A DNA stretch of 64,000 bases from contig OZ020258.1 of the NCBI GenBank assembly GCA_963971285.1, positions 6,902,614 to 6,966,613 on the forward strand, written 5' to 3'. Positions 1 to 9,782 of the stretch are shown here, piece by piece. A program made the position numbers and the translations under genes. The notes beneath the pieces were generated by a model, which was given only the letters and a program-made list of their open reading frames with translations, had not been told where the DNA came from and ran no database searches. The DNA is from Astropecten irregularis (Eukaryota > Echinodermata > Asteroidea > Paxillosida > Astropectinidae). Position 1 is the first letter of the stretch. Each line of letters opens with the position of its first letter.

Positions 1-731
1 TAACTTTTTATTGTCGACCTCATTCCTATAAGCACAAAGACAGAACAAGATAAAGGATATTCATAGATTTGGAGAGATAGGTGTAACAACAATAATACAC
101 TGGAACGCTGCCATAACGAACACCGCTATACTGAATTGTTTGTTGTACCGAACATCATCCTTGGCTCACAATTTTTTTGTACATACTCAAGGCATGCATT
201 ATTATCCATAGTCATTTGCTACATTTACACCCCTGAAACCATTTCAACCCCCTGGGAGTATACGGCCACAGCTACTGTGAGGTGCACAGAGGCAATAAAT
301 CAAACCACAAAGCCATCTCAACCCTCACAGGGACCCATTTGCACCTGGGTAACGAGGAACAATATGTGACAAAGCATCTTGCCCAAGGATGCAAGCACCA
401 TTAACCCATGGCTGGATTCGAACCCACAATCTATAGATTGACCACAAGATCTCAAATAGAACACATCGGAGTACAGGACCACAGGGCAATTGATTCTTTC
501 TCCTATATCAGATACATAGATTGATTGCATTCTTATTATTCTGAATGTGATACTACAAACAGTATAGAGCATTGTTCTTGTTGGTATTTATTTATCTAGT
601 TTTCATCAACAATTGCTGACAGCAATTCTAACAAAACCAACCAACAATCTGGTACAGTCAATTCACTTTGATAATGAAGCCTTTAATACCTCTTGCTCCT
701 TAACAGACAATTTTTTTAATAGTCCACTCAC
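1..731. other. ARFGAP1 intron or left flank, no exon seen
   Basis: Sequence downstream of the last ARFGAP1 exon I can place. I looked on the minus strand for a continuation (an ALPS-like amphipathic segment) and found nothing convincing. A tRNA-like B-box word (GGTTCGAATCC on the minus strand, about 413-423) is present without a good A box. The region is probably intron. Confidence 0.5.
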
Positions 732-985
732 TTTGACAAGCCGTACTTCAGCTCAAAGTCGTCTTTCCCTGCCGACTGGTACCCGCCGCTGCCGGTCCCA
801 GACTCCACCCTGGCTCCGCCCGAATTGTAGGAGGAGAAGCTCGGGGAGCTGCTGGAGGTGTGGAAGGAGCCTGACGAAGTGCTGAGGGAGGAGTTAGTCT
901 TGAGCTTGGCGGCGACGTACGGGACGTGGTTTCTGGCCGGCGAGGTAGCGGCCGACCATGACTCTCCTTTGGCTTCTGTGGCAAT
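732..985 (-). CDS. ARFGAP1: ARFGAP1 coding exon 4 (Ser-rich linker)
   Basis: Residues 115-198 plus two bases. It starts IATEAKGESWSAATSPARN, which aligns with the conserved EGREWS...SPAQN segment after FRDK. It then becomes Ser/Gly-rich and ends near DDFELKYGLS. The acceptor is ttcctcag. The donor at 731 is a full consensus gtgagt. If the donor were skipped, a TGA follows one codon later. Confidence 0.85.
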
Positions 986-3900
986 CTGAGGAACAGCAAC
1001 GAAAAAAAAAGGAACAAAAGAAAATTTTGATAACTGGAAGGGTTGGTTTTGAGAGAGATATTGGATCTAATATTTTCCACTCGTACAACAGGCCAAGCAG
1101 AACGTAAGAGAGAACTTTTTTTCTGACACCGAAAATTATAAAATAGCACGATTGGAGCAACGTAACGTGCACACGATCGAGTGGACGAGGACGTAAGCAC
1201 GTCATGACGTAACATGATGCAACTAGCCACTGCCAAAACAAATTTGAAAAAAAAACTGTGTTATAGAAAGATAATCATCGATGCGCCGCGTGTAGACACA
1301 CAGCATGATGCAAGGCAGTGCAACAGAAGATAAGTGAATATCATCAAAGGAGACTTGATGAGACTTTCAATTGCTTGGAGTTTGGAGGGCCTGATGCATT
1401 TCAATCCTAGCAAGATCTTTCTCAAAGGTTACATTGTAGCTTTAAGAAGGATCCTGCTAGAACTGAAACGCGTCAGGCCCTCTTAACTCCAAGCATTTTT
1501 AAAAATAAATTTTAGGTCATTTTTTGGATGATGAGCAGTTTGCAGCAGTTTCTTACTTGTATTGAGTTTATATTTGTATCTAGACTAGGCCGCAGCACCA
1601 CACACGTACCTTATCCCTGAACAGGGCTGCTGCCTTGCTGTTGTACTTCTCCTGCATGCTCCAGCTGGGATTGTAGTCCGACTGGGCCTTGAAGAACTCC
1701 CGGGCCTTGTTATTGCCTCCAGCCTTCATCTTCTCCAGCTCAATGTCCTTCCACTTATCCATGGTAACGGACCTCACAAAGCTGAAGCAGGAGATAGAGT
1801 GAGAGAGAAGGAGTGAGGTCTTGGATGGAGAAGAGTGATGCTTGAGAGTCTTTTTAAAGGTACAGTACAGGATTGGTAACATACCCAAACAGAAATGTTC
1901 ACAGATTTACGTATAACTTTCAGGGTATGAAGATGGTGCTGGTACCAACATACCGTCAAAAATTTCTACGTGAAATGGTGTATTTATCCAGAAATTAGTA
2001 AATCTCGGGGTAAGATCAACACCATTCTTTATGTTTTATAAGAAAAAATGAGTCAGTTTTTCGCTATATTCTTGTGACTGAGATGTCCGATTGAGCTCAC
2101 ATCGTATCGGGTTTATCATTTCATGAACATGTTGGATTAGAGTGTGAGTGCTGTTCTGTGACTTATTACCAACCATGTATTATATCTTTAATAGTCACGC
2201 TATCTAGCTGAGCACTGTGGATGGTGTTAAAGGTATAGTGTTTAAAATCAAACAGGACTACTACAGACACCACGCAAGGCCCTACTTATCAGTGTACACC
2301 ATATTTGTCAAGGCCTATCTCGTTTTCAAATTCTAGCAAAAAGACCAGTCTGTAGGACACGACACAGAAAATAATAAGATTAATAATAATCTTGACAATG
2401 GAGGTCGGTTTAATGCAAAGTCAAAGTTAGTTAACTAACTCAAGCTAGTCAAATAACCACAAGGGAAACTGACTGAATTTGTAAAGTCATTGAAAGGTGA
2501 ACGAAGAAAAATTGACTGGAGCGGCATTCGAACCGGCGACCTCCTGAAGACCGTACAGGCACTCTACCAAGTTCTGAGCTATCCAGCCCTACATTGGTGG
2601 TGTCCCTAATACATGTAGTAAATATCTCTGTTGGTTTGTCAGTCAATAGCATTGAAACCACGCACATACTGCTACATGTACATATCCCATGGATCATTTG
2701 ATCAATGCTACAACCTGAGAACAGTACATGGGGGATCACTCAAAGAGTTAGTCAACTCAAAATTTAACTATTATGGGCACCACCATCATAAGGCTGGATA
2801 TCTCAGTTAGTAAGAGCGCCGGACGGAGTTCTGGACGGAGGTCGCTGGCTCAAATCCCGCTCTTGTCAATGACTTAAAATTAATCCAGTCAGTTTCCTTT
2901 GTGGTTATTTATTTGATGGTTACCTCAAAATTTAGTTACAATAAGTGATGGTTTGGTAAATTACTTTGCAAGAGTACTTGGTAGGAAAGAATGTTTTTGC
3001 AAGAGGGGTGTCTCCAACTTACCTAAGATGGACGCCAAGACCTCTATGTTTTCCAGAGCATTCCAGACAGATCCAGATGCCGTAGGATACACTCACCCAC
3101 TGCGGGTTGTGGCCGTTACATTCAAAGCAAGTCTGTGAATATATTACATACAAATACATTTTTTTTTAAATTGAAAGCAAGAATGTCGGCATAAAATTAA
3201 AATGGGGAAGGAGTTCTTCAGATGACTTGAACCTGGCTGACATAAGCACAAATACTATGTGATGTCTATGGGAGTACGGCATCTGTTGTTTTATACTTTC
3301 AACAAAATAATTTCTCCTTTCCTTCTCTTAAAGGTAGTATCATACTTTGGTAAGAAACCAAAACAGAAATGTTCACAGATTTACATATATCTTTCAGTCT
3401 CAGGGTATGAAGATGATGCTGGTAGAAACCTACCGTTAAAATATTTCAGCCTGAAATGGTGTATTTATCCAGAAATTAGTAAAACAACGACCACAAATCT
3501 TTTTGATCTTTTAAAAGATCAAAAATAAAAAGAGAAAAGACTTAAGAATAACATGGCTGTTTTAAACTGTTTTCTCAAAAAGTGGGTACCGTATGGAACT
3601 GAAATTTTCACAGATGACTGTTACTGTATCTGTCTTGATATTTTTGCCCATGAATCTGTATTTCTTTGATAAAAACCAAAGCATGATACTACCTCTAATA
3701 CATGTAGCTGTGTATATTTTGTCAGCTCCAACATTCTTCCTATGGTAGGCAGGGCAAAAAAAGCACTGGACAGCAGGTCTAGTAGGCCTAACTGAATCTT
3801 CACATTTTGCATTTCATTTCTGAATAAATCGGGGGGAATGGGGGGGGGGGGCGGTGTTGGTGAGTTGGTCAGGGGGTGAGTTGGCCAGGGGGCAAGTTGG

Positions 3901-5242
3901 CAAGGGCTGGGGATGGGGCGAGTCGGTAAGGGGTGAGTCAACCTTATTTTTGATATTCCCTCTTCGGCAAAATAGTGTTTCATACGCCAATTTACTATTT
4001 AAATTTTAAGCCTAACCTTAGACAGCGAAAAATTCCCCATGTACTGTAACACAGATGGGAACTGTGCCATGTGTAAAGAGGACCGCGCTGATTGGTCAAC
4101 GCGCGAGGCCGTGCTCGTGTCATCACGGAAACCATGTGCTGGCCCAACTTGTTACGCACGCACACAGGACTGCTGCAGGTACGTACGGAGTACGTATCAC
4201 GCGATGTGCAAACACACACGGTGTATGACTACGCAACGACCAACGGTCGGCCGTACGACATCTCCGGGTGGCCATGCAATTATGCATACAGTATACACAA
4301 CCAATAGACCCAACACACGTTAGGCCTATATGAATATTCAACGACCCAACAATCACACTCAGACGGTGGCGCGGTTTTGTGGTAAAATGGCAACAAAAAT
4401 GCAGCTAACCAAAGTTCAAATACGACCACGGAGTCCGTGAGTTCTCGAACCTCGGGTGTATATACACAGATTAATCAAAACAAAGCTAAAAAATCAAAAA
4501 CAAAAACACAAAACAATCATCATTATTATTCATTAATTGATTTATTAATTCTAAAAATAAAAAGCACATTTTCATAAGGCATTTGACTTCGTGTATAATT
4601 TAATTAATATTTTAATTAAAATTGTATTGTGCCATTTTATCAAATAATTATGGTATCAACATAATAAGACATAATTAATTTCTTCACGGTTTCAGCCACA
4701 AGCAAAACATATTAGGCCTATGTTATGATGACATTAAAAACATTAATGCAAATAGCCTACATGTTGTACACTGCTGCAGCAAACTGCATGGATTCTTGTT
4801 TGTGTACGTTTTTCCCATAGGGACCGAGTTGATCACGGACCGAGTTGGTCACGGACCGAGTTGGTCACGGACCGAGTTGGCCTCGGACCGAGTTGGCCAC
4901 GGACCGAGTTGGCCACGGACCGAGTTGGCCACGGACCGAGTTGGCCACGGACCGAGTTGGCCACGGACCGAGTTGGCCACGGACCGAGTTGACTCGGACC
5001 GAGTTGGTTACGGACCGAGTTGGTTACGGACCGAGTTGGCCACGGACCGAGTTGGCCACGGACCGAGTTGGCCACGGACCGAGTTGGCCACGGACCGAGT
5101 TGACTCGGACCGAGTTGGTTACGGACCGAGTTGACTGGCACCCCTAACAACATGCCTATTAAATAGGCCTAGGCCTACATACGTTATTTCCATCTCGTGG
5201 TCGCAGTTCTTTCATCACACGTCTGGTTCGTGGGCTCGCCAT
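732..5242 (-). CDS. ARFGAP1: ARFGAP1: ADP-ribosylation factor GTPase-activating protein 1, 5' half (spliced, partial)
   Basis: Stimulates GTP hydrolysis on Arf1 at the Golgi and so drives COPI coat dynamics (family knowledge). Coding exons are 5242-5183, 3132-3023, 1781-1610 and 985-732. All junctions are GT/AG and in frame, giving residues 1-198. Seen directly: an N-terminus starting MASPRTRRV; the ArfGAP zinc finger CFEC at 22-25 and CLEC at 42-45; the arginine finger R50 in HRGLG; then SFVRSVTMDKWKDIELEKMK and EKYNSKAAALFRDK. These match vertebrate ARFGAP1 closely, with the same residue numbering for the zinc ligands. Exon 4 encodes a Ser-rich, divergent linker. The membrane-sensing ALPS motifs and C-terminus must lie beyond the left edge. 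Introns carry SINEs, TTAA-type MITEs and a 15-bp minisatellite. The start is chosen because it aligns with the family N-terminus. Identity is nearly certain; only exon 4's exact 3' end is less sure. Confidence 0.94.
1371..1496. mobile_element. Inverted-repeat element (family I)
   Basis: Imperfect arms begin TGCTTGGAG.TTGGAGGGCC and end GGCCCTC..AACTCCAAGCA, about 30 bp each, around a 60-bp core. A related left arm recurs at 34330. It lies in an ARFGAP1 intron and has no coding capacity. Confidence 0.7.
1610..1781 (-). CDS. ARFGAP1: ARFGAP1 coding exon 3
   Basis: Residues 57 (split) to 114, completing the ArfGAP domain with FVRSVTMDKWKDIELEKM and ending FRDK. The acceptor is ctgcttcag at 1782 and the donor gtacgt at 1609. 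A family B MITE lies about 75 bp upstream of the acceptor. Confidence 0.95.
1856..2191. mobile_element. TTAA-flanked MITE, family B copy 1
   Basis: The left end is TTAA then AGGTACAGTACAGGATTGGT; the right end is accatgtattatatct then TTAA. The interior shares words with family A (cagaaatgttcacagattta, tggtgtatttatccagaaa). Other copies are at 13558, 20988 and 52762. Confidence 0.8.
2452..2595 (-). repeat. tRNA-derived SINE, minus orientation
   Basis: Read on the minus strand it has an A-box-like stretch (GGATAGCTCAG..TTGGTAGAGTGC) and a B box (GGTTCGAATGC). A tail follows ending in cagtcagtttcccttgtggt. Reads as a SINE rather than a working tRNA: no closing acceptor stem pairs. Confidence 0.65.
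2786..2910 (+). repeat. tRNA-derived SINE, plus orientation
   Basis: Same family as the neighbour at 2452, in opposite orientation. It has GGCTGGATATCTCAGTTAGT, a degenerate B box (GGCTCAAATCC) and the same tail (ccagtcagtttcctttgtgg). The two copies are head to head. Confidence 0.65.
3023..3132 (-). CDS. ARFGAP1: ARFGAP1 coding exon 2 (zinc finger)
   Basis: Residues 21-56 plus two bases of S57. It holds all four zinc cysteines (C22, C25, C42, C45) and R50. The acceptor is a T-rich tract ending ttcacag; the donor is gtaagt at 3022. The opposite strand also reads open here but is a shadow. Confidence 0.95.
3330..3695. mobile_element. TTAA-flanked MITE, family A copy 1
   Basis: The left end is TTAA then AGGTAGTATCATACTTTGGT; the right end is ACCAAAGCATGATACTACCT then CTAA. 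The interior contains the palindrome GATCTTTTAAAAGATC that marks the family. Located in ARFGAP1 intron 1. Confidence 0.88.
3840..3945 (+). repeat. G-rich GAGTTGGCC-type minisatellite
   Basis: Poly-G followed by five or more degenerate units around GAGTTGGCCAGGGGG. Same core as the arrays at 4820 and 10015. Confidence 0.7.
4387..4436 (+). other. Possible small divergent first exon (weak)
   Basis: An ATG in a GC-rich stretch opens 16 codons (MATKMQLTKVQIRPRS) and runs into a consensus donor gtgagt at 4437. The upstream sequence has CpGs and a CCAAT-like attggt. No second exon was found, and the position is inside ARFGAP1 intron 1 on the other strand. Low support. Confidence 0.15.
4820..5131. 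repeat. 15-bp minisatellite (GGACCGAGTTGGCCAC)n
   Basis: About 21 units of 15 bp, with variants GTCAC, GCCAC, GTTAC and GACTC after GAGTTG. A block containing GACTC then GTTAC recurs at about 4990 and 5102, suggesting higher-order duplication. Because 15 is divisible by three, several frames stay open on both strands; none looks like a real protein. It sits 52 bp from ARFGAP1 exon 1. Confidence 0.93.
5183..5242 (-). CDS. ARFGAP1: ARFGAP1 coding exon 1
   Basis: Residues 1-20, beginning MASPRTRR and ending in NN. It is followed by the donor gtatgt at 5182, phase 0. An in-frame match to the family N-terminus fixes the ATG at 5242-5240. Confidence 0.92.
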
Positions 5243-5470
5243 ATTTCTTCACTCCTCCTTCACAATTTCAAACACAAGAATATTCAAGAATGTCCACTAA
5301 TCTCGAAATTGAAAACCTTTAAATAATTTAGCACACTAAAATACTGAGAAAATACAATTGCAGAACCCTTAAAATTGTACAGATTTGAAGATCGTGAAGA
5401 CCTCTCGCAGCTCGTCAACTTCGGTGATACGCCATTTTGATTACGTGGAGTTCCTGTCATCATAAACCGG
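5243..5470 (-). promoter_or_regulatory. ARFGAP1: ARFGAP1 5' flank / probable 5'UTR with short upstream ORF
   Basis: On the minus strand the sequence CAAAATGGCG (about 5439-5430) resembles the YY1-type motif common near starts of housekeeping genes. Its ATG opens a seven-codon ORF (MAYHRS then stop, 5435-5415), which would be a uORF if transcription starts upstream. No TATA box is seen. Inference from motif and position only. Confidence 0.35.
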
Positions 5471-5747
5471 TTTAAAACGCCGGTTAACCAGTAATGTCCC
5501 TGATAAACGTTTAAGCCATGACCACCACAGCTGAGGTTAATAGAACCCTTGGTGGCGCTATTTCATTTTGCGTAAAAAAAAAAGCAAACAATTATTTCAT
5601 GCCCCCAAAATGAAAGTAAAACATGTGGATGAATACAATTATTCGAATTAGTTTTAATTATTGTAACAAATATGTAAATGAATGGCGCCTTCATAAGACG
5701 AGATAAATTAATAAAGGGATAAATAAAATTCATACACGTTCATATTA

Positions 5748-6098
5748 AATGTAGTATCATACTTTGGTAAGAAACCAAAACAGAAATGTTCACTGATTTT
5801 ACGTATAACTTACAGGGTATGAAGATGGTGCTGGTAGAAACATACCGTTAAAAAATGTTCGCCTGATATGCTGTATTTATCCAGAAATTAGTCAAACAAC
5901 GGCCGAAAATCTTGTTGATCTTTTAAAAGATCAAAAATAAAAGAGAAAAGACTTAAGAAATACTTTGGCCGTTTTTCACGATTTTAAAAAAAAGTGGGCA
6001 CCGTATGGAACTGAAATGTTCACAGAAGACTGTCATCTTCCTTGACATTTTTGCCCATGAATCTGTACTTCTTTGACAAAAGTATGGTACTACCTTTA
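5748..6098. mobile_element. TTAA-flanked MITE, family A copy 2
   Basis: Left end gtagtatcatactttggtaa, right end agtatggtactacctttaa. It carries the GATCTTTTAAAAGATC palindrome and is nearly full length. Confidence 0.85.
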
Positions 6099-7187
6099 AA
6101 GAGGTCGCTGAAATGACATTTTTGTGTACCGGTGGTTTGGTAAAATGAGATAATTTTAACTAGGAGACATTTTGTAAGAAATACTGTGCCGGAATTTCCC
6201 GAGGGTGACAAAATTATAAATATTCATAATTAAAAAAAAACATGCTTACCAGCTGATTGGTTGCCAGAGCCAAACAAGTAAGTTATTAATGCAAATAACA
6301 CAAAGTATCTTTCTGATGTTCCGGCCTTCAAAGTTCCAAAGATCGACCCAATTACGGTACCCAATAAAGCAACTTGGATGCAACGCATGAGTAATACAGT
6401 TTCACCATCATCAATAGACCCTTATTGTTGTTCCAAATTCAAGTCGACTTGAAATTCATTTGGAGTAGGTGATGGGCGCCAAAACCTTCCTATTAATGTG
6501 TTGTCAAATTGACGCCGATGAAACTATGTTGACGGACACGGGAATTATCGCCTCACTGGAAAATTTGAAAGTAGCTTTGTCATCTTCCTATGCGCCAATT
6601 CCCACTCCTCCCGGCCATAATATTTGACGAAGCAACAATTATTAAGGACACTGTAGAATAATAGCAAATTTATTCACACAGTGGAGTTAGCCGTGACGGT
6701 GAACGGAGGCTTGAAACGGGAGTGAGCATCGGCAAGAACATTACTTTCGGTCAAAGTGATGCATTGAACGTGGAAATGAAGGTTTTTCCATCTCTTTACC
6801 AATAATGAAGGGGCACGATCGAGTTAGAAAGTAACACGATTTCCGTTCCGGAAACCAAGTGCTGTTGATACTGCAATTTCTAACACTTGATTGAGGTCCA
6901 AAAGCTTACAATTATTGCTTGCAGGAATATTGCGTTTTCTATTATTTACCCAAAATTACAGACGCTCGAATCGCTGATAAACATGTAGGGTATCTAAGCA
7001 ACGAATTGCTAGTAAACAATCCTGCATACAGTGCCCAGCTTAAATTCTGTTGCAATAAGGGTACAAGGCCCACACCCGACTCTGCATTTGATGACGAACA
7101 ATCGACACGACACGTCTAGTGAGTGTCATCGAAAATTCCACCATCACAGGCTGAGCTGATATTGTTATAAATTGGTCATCATATCGC
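6099..7187. other. Intergenic region between ARFGAP1 and the lectin gene
   Basis: About 1.1 kb with no recognisable exon or repeat. A 66-residue open stretch at 6919-7119 is cysteine-poor and resembles nothing known to me. Probably lectin 5' flank. Confidence 0.5.
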
Positions 7188-7194
7188 TATAAAA
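7188..7194 (+). promoter_or_regulatory. TATA box of the C-type lectin gene
   Basis: TATAAAA, 50 bp before the ATG at 7245, within GCTATAAAATAGC. A start of transcription near 7215-7220 would give a 5'UTR of about 25-30 bases. Confidence 0.6.
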
Positions 7195-7244
7195 TAGCAG
7201 ATTTTACTTCATCATTTTCACAAAGAATAGAACCAGTGACACTG

Positions 7245-7841
7245 ATGATGAACTTGAAAACCGTCGTGGTTTTTGTCTTGATGATGGGGGAGGCGTGCCC
7301 GGTACTCGCGGCCGTCTGTCCCCCTGGCTGGCTGGCAGGGAGGTTCTCTTGTTACCTCCTGCTGCGTGACAGAATGACCTGGGGAGATGCCTCGAAGGCT
7401 TGCGACGATCTCACGAGCAGCCTGGGGGCTAACGTCGTGAAGGCCCAGTGCGGCCGACCCGGAGTGTCCCTGGTCATGCCCGACTCGCAGGAAGAACACG
7501 ACTTCATCTGGCGGGAAATGAAACCGCGGATGGAGGAGTCACTTGGCGCCAGGTCCGACGATGATATCGATGAGCTAATCGAACTGTGGCTTGGCTGCAC
7601 TGATCCTCATAACACCAAGGACAAGTTGGCGTGCATGGGGAAGGATGTGGACCATCCCTACACAAATTGGAAAGCCACTGAGCCGGATGACAGGTCACAC
7701 AAATGCATCAGAATGGCTCAACGATTTGGCGGCAAATGGGGAGATAATCCTTGCACTAGAGAAAAATTCGTGGTCTGCGAGATGCACGTGCGTCGCCACT
7801 CCTACATGCAAGCCGATGCTGACGGTCGCTTCACATCTTAA
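7245..7841 (+). CDS. Secreted C-type lectin-like protein, single exon
   Basis: Predicted 198-residue secreted protein with one C-type lectin domain, likely binding sugars or other ligands outside the cell. Residues 1-23 form a signal peptide (basic start, VVVFVLMM core, LAA before the cut). The domain starts VCPPGW at 24 and ends FVVCE at 175-179. Expected landmarks are present: C25, C36, C53, the WLGC box at 115-118, C154, and C170/C178 at the end. Extra cysteines (C69, C118, C130) fit a long-form domain. The Ca-site motif is EPD (146-148), neither EPN (mannose type) nor QPD (galactose type), and WND is replaced by WGD (165-167), so sugar binding is uncertain. The start is the first ATG of ATGATGAAC after the TATA box. 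No intron is needed. A short basic tail (HVRRHS) follows the domain. Confidence 0.87.
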   Translation: MMNLKTVVVFVLMMGEACPVLAAVCPPGWLAGRFSCYLLLRDRMTWGDASKACDDLTSSLGANVVKAQCGRPGVSLVMPDSQEEHDFIWREMKPRMEESLGARSDDDIDELIELWLGCTDPHNTKDKLACMGKDVDHPYTNWKATEPDDRSHKCIRMAQRFGGKWGDNPCTREKFVVCEMHVRRHSYMQADADGRFTS

Positions 7842-8160
7842 GAAGTGTCGGCTCCCTCCACAACGATGAGATCAAGAACCAGCTTACTGTTCACTGGGAT
7901 GACCAGGCGTGGTGGGCGGAGCCTCAATGCCCCACCTCCTATCTCTGGCATTCATCTGATGAAGCAAAAACTCTCATCTCAACAGTGAACAGAATGCTAA
8001 ATTAGATTTCAAGAAAGACAACTGGATAACATTGTATTCATAAATTAATAGCATAGAACTTTTGAGACTTTTGATATTTCTTTTTAAATCGCACTTCGGT
8101 TTGAATTAAACAATGGCACGAATACTGGAATAGGCACTGACAAATATTAAATCTTGAACG
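7842..8160 (+). other. Probable lectin 3'UTR
   Basis: AT-rich sequence after the lectin stop with ATTAAA at 8105-8110, a possible variant poly(A) signal. No AATAAA is close by. Confidence 0.3.
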
Positions 8161-8474
8161 ATACGAGTGGAACTGAAATCACACAAATATATCGTGGTGA
8201 CTAACTTTGAACGTTGAATGACTGGAAAACCGGTTCGTATTATCAGCAACAACGACCGGCTTCAAATCAGAAGAAAGATAAGAACTGACGAGGGACTTTT
8301 GAATTTCATTTCAAAATTTTTAAATTGTTTTTCTCTTGCAAGCATAGTATAGTAGAATTCCTCTGGTTAATAGAACCCAAACAAGTTTGAAATAAGTGTG
8401 CATTATAGTAATGCATGAATACAAATGATATCAAGAAAAAAGATTTGAGGCTTTGCATGGTGACAATTGGTATG

Positions 8475-8694
8475 TGGATCGGTTTGCGGAAACACCATGT
8501 AATTATCGTTCGATATACTTTCGCACTTCTATCGTCTTCTATCGTCACACCATCGTCTCCTGATGAGGACTAGAGCAAACTAGTCGAAACGTTGAGACCT
8601 AATTGCGAGAAGTGCGAACGATATAGAAGTGCGAACGATATAGAAGTGCGAAAGTACGAACGATAATTACATGGTGTTTCCGCAAACCGATCCA
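8475..8694. mobile_element. Long-armed inverted-repeat element (family G)
   Basis: The arms start TGGATCGGTTTGCGGAAACA and match over the first 38 bases, then continue with small gaps (cgcacttctat motifs) toward a central hairpin at 8555-8598. Foldback MITE of about 220 bp, with no TSD I can prove. Confidence 0.85.
8555..8598 (+). other. Two-stem hairpin with CTGATGAG / GAAAC internal loop
   Basis: GTCTC pairs with GAGAC, and GACTAG with CTAGTC, leaving CTGATGAG opposite GAAACGTT. It resembles hammerhead core words, but the strand topology is not that of a hammerhead. A related motif is at 18993-19032. Confidence 0.5.
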
Positions 8695-8867
8695 GATATC
8701 AAGAAGATGAAGATTTTTTTTTTACAAAGCAATAATAGAGAAATTGGCCTTCGAGCACAATGACCAAGTCAAGATGAAAAGAGGACGCATGACGTCACAG
8801 AATCGTGCAGTCATTTTTTGAAGCAATTTTATGCACAGAATCATCATAATTATCGATATTTCATTCT

Positions 8868-9011
8868 AATGGGAGACTTTTGAGAACCGGTCTTCGAGTC
8901 AACAGCGCACGCGCACGCACAACAGCGCAGGCGCAAAACAACGCGCGCATGCTCACAATTGCGTGCGCGTGAGCTGTTGACTTGAAAACCGGTTCTCAAA
9001 AGTCTCCCATT
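8868..9011. mobile_element. Foldback element (family H)
   Basis: The arms begin AATGGGAGACTTTTGAGAAC and match well for about 40 bases, through ACCGGT and GTCAACAGC. The GC-rich centre is full of GCGCACGC words. Only one copy in the window. Confidence 0.85.
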
Positions 9012-9231
9012 GTATATAGCACCTCATAGAAGCTACGAGAATACAGCAATGTTCCACCTCAATGGGCGTGGTTTAAGCAACAATAAAAAAAGAAGGATCT
9101 CAAAGCAAAATGCTATGATTAACAGTAACTTTTTGTTTCTTGGAAGTCACATTTCCCACAGTATTTTTGTTTCAAGTGAAACGATGACGCGATGCCCCGC
9201 TGTTCTCTACAGGAATTCCCCTTGAAAATTA

Positions 9232-9782
9232 GGCCATGTCCCAAATCTCTGGCTGCGGCTGCAACTAACAGCCACTAGGGTTGCACCCAAGTACATAAAC
9301 TCCCATAGACAACGGATCCTTATACTTCAAAAATCATTTATAAATACTCAGAACTCTCACAGGTGTTCAAGTTGATGATGAACATGTCACTTTTCATTGT
9401 CTTTTCATTTTATGAAGGGTTGACCATTGAATTTTTGAGATATACTCATTCTCAGCTGACCACCCCTAAAATTAAACAAGGTATAGAAAGAAGCCATTAA
9501 AAAAACACATCCCTCTGCAAAGCGGCTGAAATAGACCCACTTTCTCACCCATTGCATCACAATTGTTCCCAAATGGAAGCCCATAGTCCAGGCAGGAGGG
9601 CCAGTACCATTATTCTTCAACCCCTCAGTCTCATAGCTCTCAGAACTCTCTCATTTATAATAAATTCAGTGCTTAACTTTTATTAATGAGCTCGGCGGAC
9701 GGATTTTTGGGACTATTTACTTGGGTGCACCCATAGACTTGTGTGTTATTTGCGGTCGCAGCCAGAGATTTGGGACACGGCC
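9232..9782. mobile_element. Outer inverted-repeat element (family F) interrupted by family E
   Basis: Outer arms GGCCATGTCCCAAATCTCTG and CAGAGATTTGGGACACGGCC face each other around the family E element at 9279-9732. This reads as one MITE inserted inside another. Confidence 0.75.
9279..9732. mobile_element. MITE family E copy 1
   Basis: Ends GGTTGCACCCAAGTA and TACTTGGGTGCACCC. The interior is shared almost base for base with the copy at 24385-24869 (for example ctcagaactctcacaggtgt). Confidence 0.85.

Noticed and set aside
400..450. tRNA-like B-box word on minus
   Set aside because: No matching A box or cloverleaf.
2786..2872. Possible functional tRNA gene
   Set aside because: The A and B box-like words are present, but there is no paired acceptor stem, the B box is degenerate and the copy has a SINE tail.
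4796..5153. Open frames of 100-112 codons on both strands with five-residue periodicity
   Set aside because: Produced by a 15-bp minisatellite whose unit length is a multiple of three.
7236..7244. Three extra N-terminal codons (GTG ACA CTG) before the lectin ATG
   Set aside because: Nuclear genes rarely start at GTG, and the ATG at 7245 gives a normal signal peptide.
8555..8598. Hammerhead ribozyme
   Set aside because: The core words are present, but the flanking strands pair with each other and no cleavage-site strand can be placed in the required three-way junction.
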